Part shown: piece by piece, positions 10,001 to 18,000 of the stretch
Numbering within the stretch: position 1 is the first letter of the stretch
How the letters are laid out: the number at the start of each line of letters is the position of its first letter
From: Pricia antarctica
Lineage (GTDB): Bacteria > Bacteroidota > Bacteroidia > Flavobacteriales > Flavobacteriaceae
Assembly (NCBI RefSeq): GCF_900101815.1
Contig: NZ_FNAO01000008.1
Span: 23,025 to 87,024 of the forward strand
DNA: 64,000 bases
Reading direction: 5' to 3'
Notes under the pieces: model-generated
The model's input: the letters and a program-made list of their open reading frames with translations, nothing else
Database searches by the model: none
Told to the model about the DNA's origin: nothing
Translations under genes and position numbers: made by a program

Positions 10001-10205
10001 ATTGAGCATACCGGCAGTTCGATATCAAGAGGCCATGATAAATAAACATGCGTCCGTAAAAAATACTTTGCAAAGAATCTTGGACATCTATATCAACACG
10101 GAAGAAGTTATTGATACCGTTTTCCAAAATAAGGCCAAACGAAGGGCGGTTTCGAAATATCAGAAAGAAAATAGTGAAGTTCTCGATACCAAAAAGAGGG
10201 ATTGA
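7095..10205 (+). CDS. Membrane-anchored patatin-like phospholipase
   Basis: The ATG at 7095 (1036 residues) is preferred over an in-frame TTG at 7074. The first 570 residues or so carry about twelve hydrophobic segments in two blocks. The C-terminal part has the patatin lipase elements in order: an oxyanion-type glycine run (GSYGGGLKAN, near residue 600), the nucleophile elbow GVSGG with its serine near 637, and DGGYFDNSG near 810, giving the Ser-Asp dyad. Patatin-like enzymes hydrolyse acyl chains from phospholipids and other lipids. The unusually large polytopic N-terminus suggests a membrane-embedded lipase acting on lipids at the inner membrane. It is a single gene. The family and catalytic residues are clear; the topology and substrate are inferred. 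Confidence 0.8.
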   Translation: MLSRWFNQGTNSLIAGWILITLSILVCNGFFWINDYISSPQHGLFDNFNEVSEVIRSKNVLWYRLYFLLDFFWGLYLLIIIGSVVKDDNGIPLLNYKEYISTTASTLYVVFASVAFLFDCIEGICYLFYWGKFLEAIYFIKMLSYSVCLSFLVYWLLKTQVLRYFKAFLRFVWTSLFSILFLVVIYLLITIMPQGGTIIVDLFYNPWNILLLFFLLAFLAIMISHYPIYADIWMNGDNTCVHLEMDKKIRFHGFGIIYYKGVGATNAENRSFNNVIVQAMRRSLGIMLYLALFNILLGVISQFFEVQFDVLTLTIFILVATLFLYYLEGKKYDDWKVTLAKTDIPAAIKKQTVEKIVYYVKWFPRYFLICTFLVVITTLCAYFLNWNRWTIILFLLTLGFQMFLYIMFKIARSYFKYVYRSEFMVKEHEEMYDPNTLAFFKTYDADQSRGETRLGRFMAMLSHNVRYLRLMQISGLISLVALVLANSFFEVATFFNPLVIILLYIIFFYSLFVIIFKHLLYYHRRPQSTYKHRNFFKYGIPLVFFFLVGWMVFTAMFNNDLHQLSLVDRELPEPLSYESFLASMTKKSNNGKAENYFLVGSYGGGLKANLWNLLLLHRLEIASDKEFFNRTLVMSGVSGGAVGIGNFASLLYEQKDSASIARQIEKIGRSNVLSNELTYLLGRDLVREYLPFWSYAGRDRSYKSMQQHAKNTGMKTYNTIAFDEYWRKIYDSRAGTFPALIINTTAVGGQQGLATSVQFPENTFAGAKIINEFTGDLSNKTLTYFGAISTTNRFPFFSPTAKIPNKGSYLDGGYFDNSGMLSTLEVFDAAIRDTTQDFASKINPVFINIINSEDFYIAQKIKEYGLKPKSINDVSEIGSIIGTVASIDKFPRFVLEKIRARGYAVELIMMPHKLSYEKIKQSLNGEIAKPLELMEKIALHNDSIDAALRDYKNYDLEKWGVIQPPLARLLSIPAVRYQEAMINKHASVKNTLQRILDIYINTEEVIDTVFQNKAKRRAVSKYQKENSEVLDTKKRD

Positions 10206-10396
10206 AGTACGTGCTATCCTATCAGATTTTATCACATTAATAACCCTTATCATCCAAGGTCCCGATTGTATTTCAAATATCTGAATATTCATTGATTGCG
10301 GCACCCAACTCCGTTATAATGTGTTACCTATTTCTAATCATAATCCAACCCATCCAATCAGGAGTTCAGTATATTTAACGCCTCTAATTGTATATT

Positions 10397-11848
10397 ATGA
10401 AAACCAAAGTACGGCTTAGCACTCCCTATTTCTTACTCGTATGCACCTGTCTCGTAATCGGGTCCGGCTGTTCTTCAAAACAAAAAAACGAATCGGATGA
10501 CACCAAGACGGTCGCCAAAATCTACATCACGACGTTGGACAAATCCCAACGCTTAAAGGAACATAAGATAGCTGCGAACAGCACGGATACGCCGGATGCA
10601 ATCCTACAGGTAGATCCCACCACCACCTATCAAGAAATGGATGGTTTTGGGTATACCCTTACCGGGGGTAGCGCCTTACATTTAAGCAAAATGTCCGCAC
10701 CGGCACGAGCGGCCATTTTACAGGAATTGTTTGGTACGGACTCCACTAGTATTGGGGTAAGCTATCTTCGATTAAGTGTTGGCGCCTCTGACCTCGACGA
10801 GCGGCCTTGGTCGTACGACGATTTGCCCCATGGCGATACCGATGTCGAGCTTACCCAATTTTCCATGGCGTACGATACGCTGTACCTGATTCCCGTGCTG
10901 CAAGAAATCCTGAATATTACCCCGAATATCAAATTAATGGGTTCCCCTTGGTCTCCCCCGGCCTGGATGAAGGACAATAAAGACACCCGAGGCGGAAGTT
11001 TATTGCCGGAGTATCAGGCGGTTTATGCCAACTATTTGGCCAAGTACATCCAAGAAATGGCCAAGCAGGGCATTCCCATCGATGCCCTTACCATACAGAA
11101 CGAACCCTTGCATCCGGGAAACAACCCGAGCCTTTTAATGCTTGCCGACCAACAGGCGGGGTTTATCAAAAATAATTTGGGGCCTACTTTTGAAGCCTTG
11201 GGCATCCAAACCAAAATCATCATTTATGATCACAACGCGGACCGGCCCGATTATCCCATATCCATTTTAAACGATACCCTGGCGGCCCAATACGTAGATG
11301 GCTCTGCCTTTCATCTGTATGGCGGTAAAATCGAAGCCTTGTCCGAGGTACATGAAGCACATCCTTCCAAAAACCTCTATTTTACGGAGCAGTGGGTAGG
11401 CGCACCCGGTAATTTTGCGGAAAATGTGGCTTGGCATAACGAGACCTTGATTATCGGTGCAACCAGAAACTGGAGCAAAACCATTTTGGAATGGAATCTG
11501 GCCGCCGACGAAAACCAAGAGCCGCACACAGACCGCGGGGGGTGTGACCGTTGTTTGGGAGCCCTGACTATTATGCGTGATAGTGTTGTACGGAATCCTG
11601 CCTATTACATCATAGCACAAGCTTCGAAGTTCGTGCCCCCAGGTTCGCTGCGGATTGCCTCTACTACCTTGACCGATATACCCAATGTCGCCTTTAAGAC
11701 CCCCAAAGGTGCCTTGGTCACCATTCTCCAGAATAAAAATACTGCGGATAAAACCATTGATGTGCAACTGGGTGAAACCTCTGTTGTTATAACCTTACCC
11801 GGAAAATCGATCGGCACCTTAATCTATGAGGACGACCGTGAATTTTGA
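10397..11848 (+). CDS. Glycoside hydrolase family 30 lipoprotein
   Basis: From ATG 10397 (483 residues) the protein starts with a signal peptide ending in VIGSGCSS, a lipobox, so it is probably a surface or outer-membrane lipoprotein. The mature part has the GH30 pattern: EMDGFGYTLTGGSALHL near the N-terminus, LRLSVGASDLD, KLMGSPWSPPAWMK, the acid/base glutamate in LTIQNEPLHPG, and the nucleophile glutamate in YFTEQWVG. A short beta domain ends the protein. GH30 enzymes are retaining hydrolases on beta-linked glucans, glucosides or related glycans; subfamily and linkage cannot be told by eye. No SusC/SusD pair lies next to it. Confidence 0.9.
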   Translation: MKTKVRLSTPYFLLVCTCLVIGSGCSSKQKNESDDTKTVAKIYITTLDKSQRLKEHKIAANSTDTPDAILQVDPTTTYQEMDGFGYTLTGGSALHLSKMSAPARAAILQELFGTDSTSIGVSYLRLSVGASDLDERPWSYDDLPHGDTDVELTQFSMAYDTLYLIPVLQEILNITPNIKLMGSPWSPPAWMKDNKDTRGGSLLPEYQAVYANYLAKYIQEMAKQGIPIDALTIQNEPLHPGNNPSLLMLADQQAGFIKNNLGPTFEALGIQTKIIIYDHNADRPDYPISILNDTLAAQYVDGSAFHLYGGKIEALSEVHEAHPSKNLYFTEQWVGAPGNFAENVAWHNETLIIGATRNWSKTILEWNLAADENQEPHTDRGGCDRCLGALTIMRDSVVRNPAYYIIAQASKFVPPGSLRIASTTLTDIPNVAFKTPKGALVTILQNKNTADKTIDVQLGETSVVITLPGKSIGTLIYEDDREF

Positions 11849-12104
11849 GAAAAGGCGTAAAGGGGTTTTATACCCCAAATCATTCCACTTACAAAGAATT
11901 GACATCCAAACATACAATAGGTCCTTTTAAAAAGTCAGAAATATTTTACGTTTGTAGGGTTGATGGTCGCATTGGATCGCTAACGTTTGAAAGCAAACCT
12001 GATTTCCTTCCCCCACCAGACTTTGAAGTCATTTAGACTTTTTTATCAATAAGACAGCTTCAGCGGTTGGGCGCATTATAAAAATAGCATAAAGGGATTA
12101 AGCA

Positions 12105-12347
12105 ATGGAATTGGTTATTATAACGGCTGTTGGTAAAAAAGACCTTCTGGAAAATATCTTAGGAAAGGATGTGCTTGCCCCCTTCAACCCTTCCCCCAGT
12201 AAAAAATCGCTTTACCTCAACGACAAGGCATACCACTATGTAGTGATAGATGACAACGCGCCTTTGGAACGTATTATCGATACCCTTATGCAGATAGATG
12301 GCGTTGAATCCGTTTACGAAAAGCCCCTCGACCTTCCCCCAATATAA
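12105..12347 (+). CDS. Free-standing protease prodomain-like protein
   Basis: This 80-residue protein has no signal peptide. Its second half, AYHYVVIDDNAPLERIIDTL followed by MQIDGVESVYEKP, parallels the segment that precedes the catalytic domain of the next gene (FYKVEAAADENLEKLAASLN, then KLDEVEGAYVKPG). The shared plan is a beta strand, an acidic turn, an amphipathic helix and a final strand ending in a KP motif, as in inhibitor I9 subtilisin propeptides. Free propeptides of this type act as chaperones or inhibitors of subtilases, so the neighbouring subtilase is the likely partner. The gene is first of a four-gene run ended by a terminator at 14935. The resemblance is seen in the sequence; the inhibitor role is inferred. 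Confidence 0.65.
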   Translation: MELVIITAVGKKDLLENILGKDVLAPFNPSPSKKSLYLNDKAYHYVVIDDNAPLERIIDTLMQIDGVESVYEKPLDLPPI

Positions 12348-12491
12348 GGTTCTCTCTTTGTCAAGCGCAGTCCAAAAGACTGTTCTGGGAAAACCCGTTT
12401 GTATCTCCCCCTCAGTAGACCCATACGTAAGTATCATTTATTAATCGGGTTGAACGGCAGACCGCCGGTATCAGCCAATAAATTCAATCTA

Positions 12492-14246
12492 ATGGCAACA
12501 AAACAGAGTACAAAAAAGATCATTGATTCGCCATCGGGCTCTCCGCCCGAGCTCATTGTAGTCTCAAAAAGCGTAGAGGCCCCTCATGCAATGGAGGCAA
12601 TGAACGCGGCAAAATCGAAGTCCAAACCTCCGGAAGACACATTGGCGGGTTTCGTGGTCGGAAAAAAACTGCAGCTTGTTCCTTTATTTGGGGATACCGA
12701 TGCCGAGGTGGCCGAGATAGTTTCAAGGTCGAGTGTCTTGGGAGGTGCTAACGACCTTTCAAAAATGCGGCAGTTCTATAAAGTGGAAGCAGCCGCGGAC
12801 GAAAACCTGGAAAAGTTAGCGGCCTCGTTGAACAAACTTGACGAAGTCGAAGGGGCTTATGTGAAGCCCGGCTGTATGCCGCCAGTCTATTTTGGCGACG
12901 ATGGAACGGACGATGCACCAGACAGCGATGATGTGCCGATTACCCAAAACCTCACCAACAACCAAGGTTATTTGAATGCGTCTCCGCAAGGGGTAGATGC
13001 ACGCTATGCGTGGACGTTGCCCGGCGGACGTGGTAACGGGGTGCGTATTATCGATATCGAAGGGGGCTGGAACTTTAGCCATGAAGACTTGCGCACCAAT
13101 GTAGGTGGTCTTCTGGGCGGCACTAACACTACCGATGACCTCAGATGGTATAATCACGGTACCGCCGTTTTTGGTGAAATGTCGGGTGACAGTAACAGCT
13201 TCGGAGTAACGGGTATTTCACCCAGTGCCAATGTCAGGGCCTATTCTATTTTTGATGGGGGTAGCGCAGCGGCTATACGACAGGGGGCCGATAACCTTTC
13301 TGTAGGCGACGTGATGCTTATAGAGCTGCACAGGCCTGGCCCTAATTATCCGGGAGGCAACACGCAAATGGGCTATATCGCCATTGAATGGTGGCCCGAC
13401 GATCTTGCGGCCTTACAATATGCTACCAATAAGGGAATTATTGTTGTAGAAGCGGCCGGAAACGGGTCCCAAAATCTAGATGCCGCCGTTTACAATACCA
13501 GACCCAGCGGATTTCCATCGAGTTGGCGAAATCCCTTCCGAAGAGGTGCCGGCCATGACAGCGGATGCGTTCTGGTGGGTGCCGGTGCACCTCCGCCGGG
13601 CACCAATGGTGGTAATTGGGGCGTAGATAGAAGCCGGCTAGGCTTTAGCAATTATGGTTCTTGCATAGATACGCAAGGCTGGGGCCAGGGGGTGACCACC
13701 TGTGGATATGGAAATATTACGGGTACGGACCCCAATAACAAAAATGAGTGGTACACCCATTTCTTTAACGGTACAAGTAGTGCCTCTCCCATTGTTACGG
13801 GTACGGTTGCCTGTTTGCAAGGCATTCAAAAAGCAGCGGGAAGAGCCTTACTTACCCCTAGTCGAATGCGCCAATTGTTTAGGACTACGGGCTCGCCGCA
13901 ACAGGCCGGTGCCAATCCCGTATCCCAGCGCATCGGAAACCGACCCAATCTCAGGGCCTTGGTAGCGGCCAACGCTTCTAGACAGCCCTGGTGCGGCGTA
14001 CAGTTTACGGGTAGCCTTCCACAGCAATCCACACGCAGATGGTTTACCCATAGTTGGCCCGACCATTGGCACGTTATATGGACCGTGGTACCCACCGCGC
14101 CGGCCATTGACGGATCTGAACAAATAGAGTTCAAGGTAAAAACTACCAGACAAGCTTTCGGTCTTATCAAATATTTTATAGAGATAAAAAACCTTAAAAA
14201 CTATCCGGTAAGTGTTGAAGCCCGTTTCTGCGTCATAGCTTCTTAA
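12492..14246 (+). CDS. Subtilisin-like (S8) serine peptidase without signal peptide
   Basis: The ATG at 12492 gives 584 residues; an upstream TTG at 12399 would add a chain without a credible leader. A prodomain-like segment covers about residues 80-130. The S8 triad is present: Asp in RIIDIEGGW (about 187), His in YNHGTAVFGE (about 222) and Ser in GTSSASPIV (about 429), with the oxyanion Asn in EAAGNGSQN. A separate C-terminal domain of about 85 residues (from GVQFTG near 500) is closely related to the whole of the next gene product. There is no signal peptide and no T9SS tail, so it should stay in the cytoplasm unless exported unconventionally. It forms a run with the free prodomain before it and the free C-domain after it. 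Confidence 0.9.
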   Translation: MATKQSTKKIIDSPSGSPPELIVVSKSVEAPHAMEAMNAAKSKSKPPEDTLAGFVVGKKLQLVPLFGDTDAEVAEIVSRSSVLGGANDLSKMRQFYKVEAAADENLEKLAASLNKLDEVEGAYVKPGCMPPVYFGDDGTDDAPDSDDVPITQNLTNNQGYLNASPQGVDARYAWTLPGGRGNGVRIIDIEGGWNFSHEDLRTNVGGLLGGTNTTDDLRWYNHGTAVFGEMSGDSNSFGVTGISPSANVRAYSIFDGGSAAAIRQGADNLSVGDVMLIELHRPGPNYPGGNTQMGYIAIEWWPDDLAALQYATNKGIIVVEAAGNGSQNLDAAVYNTRPSGFPSSWRNPFRRGAGHDSGCVLVGAGAPPPGTNGGNWGVDRSRLGFSNYGSCIDTQGWGQGVTTCGYGNITGTDPNNKNEWYTHFFNGTSSASPIVTGTVACLQGIQKAAGRALLTPSRMRQLFRTTGSPQQAGANPVSQRIGNRPNLRALVAANASRQPWCGVQFTGSLPQQSTRRWFTHSWPDHWHVIWTVVPTAPAIDGSEQIEFKVKTTRQAFGLIKYFIEIKNLKNYPVSVEARFCVIAS

Positions 14247-14312
14247 GTAACTAAAAATGGTACTAATCCGGAAAGGTCTAAAAAGATGACCTTTCTATAA
14301 AATCTTAATATT

Positions 14313-14573
14313 ATGAGAGTAGGTGTTCAATTTACTGGCAGTATTCCTGCAAATAGCACACGTAAATGGTTTACACACAGTTGGCCTGAAGCTTGGCATG
14401 TGGTATGGAACTGTGTGCCGAAAAGTCCCGTTCATGACGGACCCGCCCAACTAGAGTGGAAGATAATGGTCTGTAGACAGACCAGTACGAAAATCAAGTA
14501 TTTCATTGAGGCCAAAAACCTTACGGGGCAGACCCTGCAGTTTGACGCACGATATGCCATTATGAACCGGTAG
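14313..14573 (+). CDS. Stand-alone copy of the subtilase C-terminal domain
   Basis: The 86-residue protein is one domain that aligns end to end, by my reading without gaps, with the last 84 residues of the S8 peptidase upstream; roughly half the positions are identical. Shared blocks include GVQFTGS, RKWFTHSWP, WHVVWN, IKYFIEAKNL and a final DARY/EARF. The strand-rich pattern with conserved Trp and His residues suggests a small beta sandwich, possibly a binding or oligomerisation module. It has no signal peptide or catalytic motif. Its position, 66 bases after the protease, suggests it competes with or assembles through the protease's own domain. I do not know a named family for it. Confidence 0.75.
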   Translation: MRVGVQFTGSIPANSTRKWFTHSWPEAWHVVWNCVPKSPVHDGPAQLEWKIMVCRQTSTKIKYFIEAKNLTGQTLQFDARYAIMNR

Positions 14574-14604
14574 ATTATAGGATGAATTACTAAAAAATTT
14601 AATT

Positions 14605-14919
14605 ATGGATATACATATTAATTTTAATGAGAAATCCGCTGACATGGATTTAAAAACGGATGGTACTGCAGGGGACGTTAGTTTTGCCCCTGATGGAGGA
14701 TCCCCTCCTACAGATGTGGAACAATCGGCAAACCAGAATCTCGACCAAGCCGATAACTCAGTCTCTTCAGAAGCCGAAAACCTCGATATCGGGGGACCTG
14801 CCGAATGGCTAATTCAGGCCATGGCCAGCACTACGGCGGAAGATGAAGGCCTATCGAATAAACCTATCAACGATGATACCAATGATATCGATGATGGGGG
14901 CAGTGGGCCCTTGGAGTAA
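14605..14919 (+). CDS. Small acidic, disordered protein at the end of the protease operon
   Basis: This 104-residue protein is rich in D, E, N, S and G and has almost no basic residues after the start, so it is probably largely unfolded. The only hydrophobic patch is IGGPAEWLIQAMAST near residue 63; the C-terminus is DDGGSGPLE. It starts 31 bases after the free C-domain gene and is followed by a terminator, so it belongs to the protease run. There is no signal peptide. Possible roles are substrate of the neighbouring subtilase, adaptor or precursor of a cleaved peptide; none is shown by the sequence. I do not recognise a family. Confidence 0.6.
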   Translation: MDIHINFNEKSADMDLKTDGTAGDVSFAPDGGSPPTDVEQSANQNLDQADNSVSSEAENLDIGGPAEWLIQAMASTTAEDEGLSNKPINDDTNDIDDGGSGPLE

Positions 14920-14934
14920 GTGACCGTACTATTG

Positions 14935-14972
14935 ACCCGCAGGACAAATGGCTTGCGGGTTTTCACTTTTTT
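14935..14972 (+). terminator. Rho-independent terminator after the protease run
   Basis: A stem ACCCGCA (14935-14941) pairs with TGCGGGT (14954-14960), followed by TTTCACTTTTTT. It separates the four small protease-run genes from the large sensor/ATPase gene that starts at 15034. Confidence 0.75.
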
Positions 14973-15033
14973 CACATCAAGACGATTCCCCCGACCGTAA
15001 AGAAATAAGCGTCTAAACTATTTTCTCGAACCT

Positions 15034-18000
15034 ATGCCTACCGCTTCTTCAATAACCAGCAATATCCGAAAGCCCTTTACCGCTAACAAAAGGCTTCTAG
15101 GCCTACTTACGGTCGCCCTGATCGTTATCGGCCTTTTCTTCGCCATTTACTACTCCCATATAAAAAACAACGAACACCACTTCCGGGAATCAAAGCTTCA
15201 AAGTCTAGATTCGGATTTCGCTATTATTTCAAGGCAATTGGACAATGATATTCAAACTTACAATTCGCAAAATAATATACAGCCCAAAGATGCCAAAGAT
15301 CAAGACTTACGGAATCAGGTCTATTCGATAAAACAACGCATTGATTCTATCTGGAAAAAGCCGGGAAAATCCCTAAAATTAGATCAAGCGTTCGACGAGT
15401 ACATGGTAACTATCAAAGACCCTTCTAGAGCCATATATTCTTCGAAAACAAAAGATTCCACGAAATCAATAGACGATATCTATAAAAGTTCGCTCAAAGG
15501 TGCGATCAAACCGCCCGACACATTATTTAATTCCAACATGCTGAACATGGGGATTTCAATGGCTATACCGGAGGAAGGAACCAATTATCAACTCTTTGGA
15601 CGAGAATACAATTACGAGACGGCCTTAAATTCACATGTCAAGCTAAAAATTGAGATCATTGGGCTGATTAAAGCCGATCACTATAATGAAAGTATCCGAA
15701 AGATCGATCCTTGGATCATTGCCTTGCTCACCACTTTTTTACTGCTCTCACTCTTCGGCCTGCCTTATTTCAAAATGCTTTTTATCGCGGAAGACGAACG
15801 TCTCTCGAGTAAAGATGTCATCTTGTCGGGCATATCGGTGGTCGTGGGCGCGCCGATTATCATGATTGTATTTCTCTCTTTAGTGAGCCATTCTTACGAT
15901 TATTATCATAAAATCCCGAAACAGCTGAGTGGATTGAGCGCCGAAATTGGAAAGCGTTTCGAGATAGAAAATAGCGAAAATGTGACCCGACTCTATGAAA
16001 CACCTTTAAACACAGAAGATTCAACACCTGTTCCCGATGCTACGCCCTATTTCAGGATTTCGGATACGAACGCCCCACTACTAGAAAATTTTAAGTTTGT
16101 TTCTAAAATCGATTCGGCAGGTAAAGTCTATTATCATATTGCGTTGATAAATAAGGACGATATTAGAAATACCAAGAACTTGAGTACCAGGCCCTATTTT
16201 AAGGATTTTGACGCATCGGCAAACCTTTGGCACTTCGAAAAGGGCATCGATTATGTTATGCGACCCGTAGTTTCCATTGAGGACCAAACGGAAGAAGCCG
16301 TATATATTCTAAAAAACGTATCCGACAAACTTCCGGGCTATAGGGTCGGCGCTTCCCAATTAAAATCGATACACGACCCCATTTTACCCTTTGGATATCA
16401 GTTTGTCATTGTCGATCAAACCGGCGAGGTATGGTTTCATTCAGAAGAAGGAAGGGCAACGCTGGAAAACTTCTTCGAGGTATGCAGACAGGTCAGTGAT
16501 GTAAAGGCAGCGGTACTCGGAAGAATCAATGCCCACGGCCTGGTCAATTATCGTGACCAAGGCAAAATTTTCAATGTTATGCCCATCAAGGGAACTAATC
16601 TAAATGTCGTAGCCCTATACGATATAGGCCTTCTCCGCACCCGTATTTCGGAAATACTGACCCTCGCCTGTATTGCCGTTATACTGGCCATTTTGCTCAT
16701 GCTCGTGATTACGGTCCTTTCCTTGATTATAAGAAATCCCAAGCTTGGTCTGTACAAATACGATACATTTCTATTCGAATTCCTGACCCCAAAAAAGAAG
16801 GATAGGGATATCTATATTCTCTTGTCAGTTCTCTTTATAGGTGCATTATTGATAGCAATAGGTAGTACCCTCCTTCCCGAAATTGAACCGAAAAAAGTAT
16901 ATATTATCTGCCTTCTTTTGCCCATGTGGGCCTATTTGATCGTATACTATACCCTGCATCCGCATAGAAATGAGCCGGAAATAAAATTTAGGATACGCGA
17001 TTTTCTGTTGCTATCGGTCATCGTTTTTTTAAACATCATCATGATTGAGCTAAACCCAGAAAATTACGGCTTCGCAATTGTTGCCGTTCTATTGCAATTG
17101 GGGTGTATGTTCGTTATTATCCGCGGACAATTTTTTTCTTTGCCCGAAGGGATTAAGAAAATCTGTAGATACAATACACTGAACATCCATATTGCCTATC
17201 GCTATTGGTATTCCATATTCCTGTTCAGTTGGTTGCTGTTGGTCGCCGTCTTTCCCGCATTTTTGATTTTCGAAAAAGTCGAAAATCTGATCCATACCAT
17301 TTGGATCAAAACCGATCAGATTTCCATGGCACAAAAGTATATGGCCAAAGAGAAAGCACTTGAGAAAAATCTACCCGCATTTCAAGATTTGAGGGCCGAG
17401 TATGACAAACTATATCAAAATCACTTGAAACAGGGCCTGTATCCCGTATATGCCGAATCCGTTACAATAAGGTCCGGGGAAGGCCCTTTTTTAAACGTCA
17501 AGGGCGACAATGGCATTTTCCAAGAATTTCTTTGGAATACACGGCCTATTTATGATGAGCGGGTGAGCCAGTTTCAGGCGCTGGTGTACCGACATGCCCA
17601 AGATAATTCTTGGATCAGTGATACCGCATCGGATACGCTAGCCTTAACATATTTGGATAAGAAAGGAGTGGTAAATGTAATGCGGGACAGGGTTCAAGAA
17701 ACCATAGCAGAGACCTTGGGCTTTCGAACTTTAAAGAGTACTGGTATTGTGCTCATATTGGCCATTCTATTTTCCTTGATCCTATTTTTTATCGATCGCT
17801 TCTTTGCTTTCCGTTTTCGGCATTTGAAGCCCAATGATTTTGATACGAACCAAAAGGAAAACTACGTCGAAAAATTTGGACGGATGCTGCTCGACGAAAA
17901 TTCCAACTCCGGCCTGCTATTGATCGGCTTGCCCTTTTCCGGAAAACGGACTTTCGCACTTAAAATACTGGGATCCGTAGGATATACCAAAGTTGTAACG

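Noticed and set aside
10397..11848. Polysaccharide utilisation locus centred on GH30
   Set aside because: There is no SusC/SusD pair, no further glycosidase nearby, and the flanking genes are unrelated.
11845..12036. 63-codon frame after the GH30 gene
   Set aside because: It starts with a TTG inside the end of GH30, has no recognisable motif, and no promoter or ribosome binding site.
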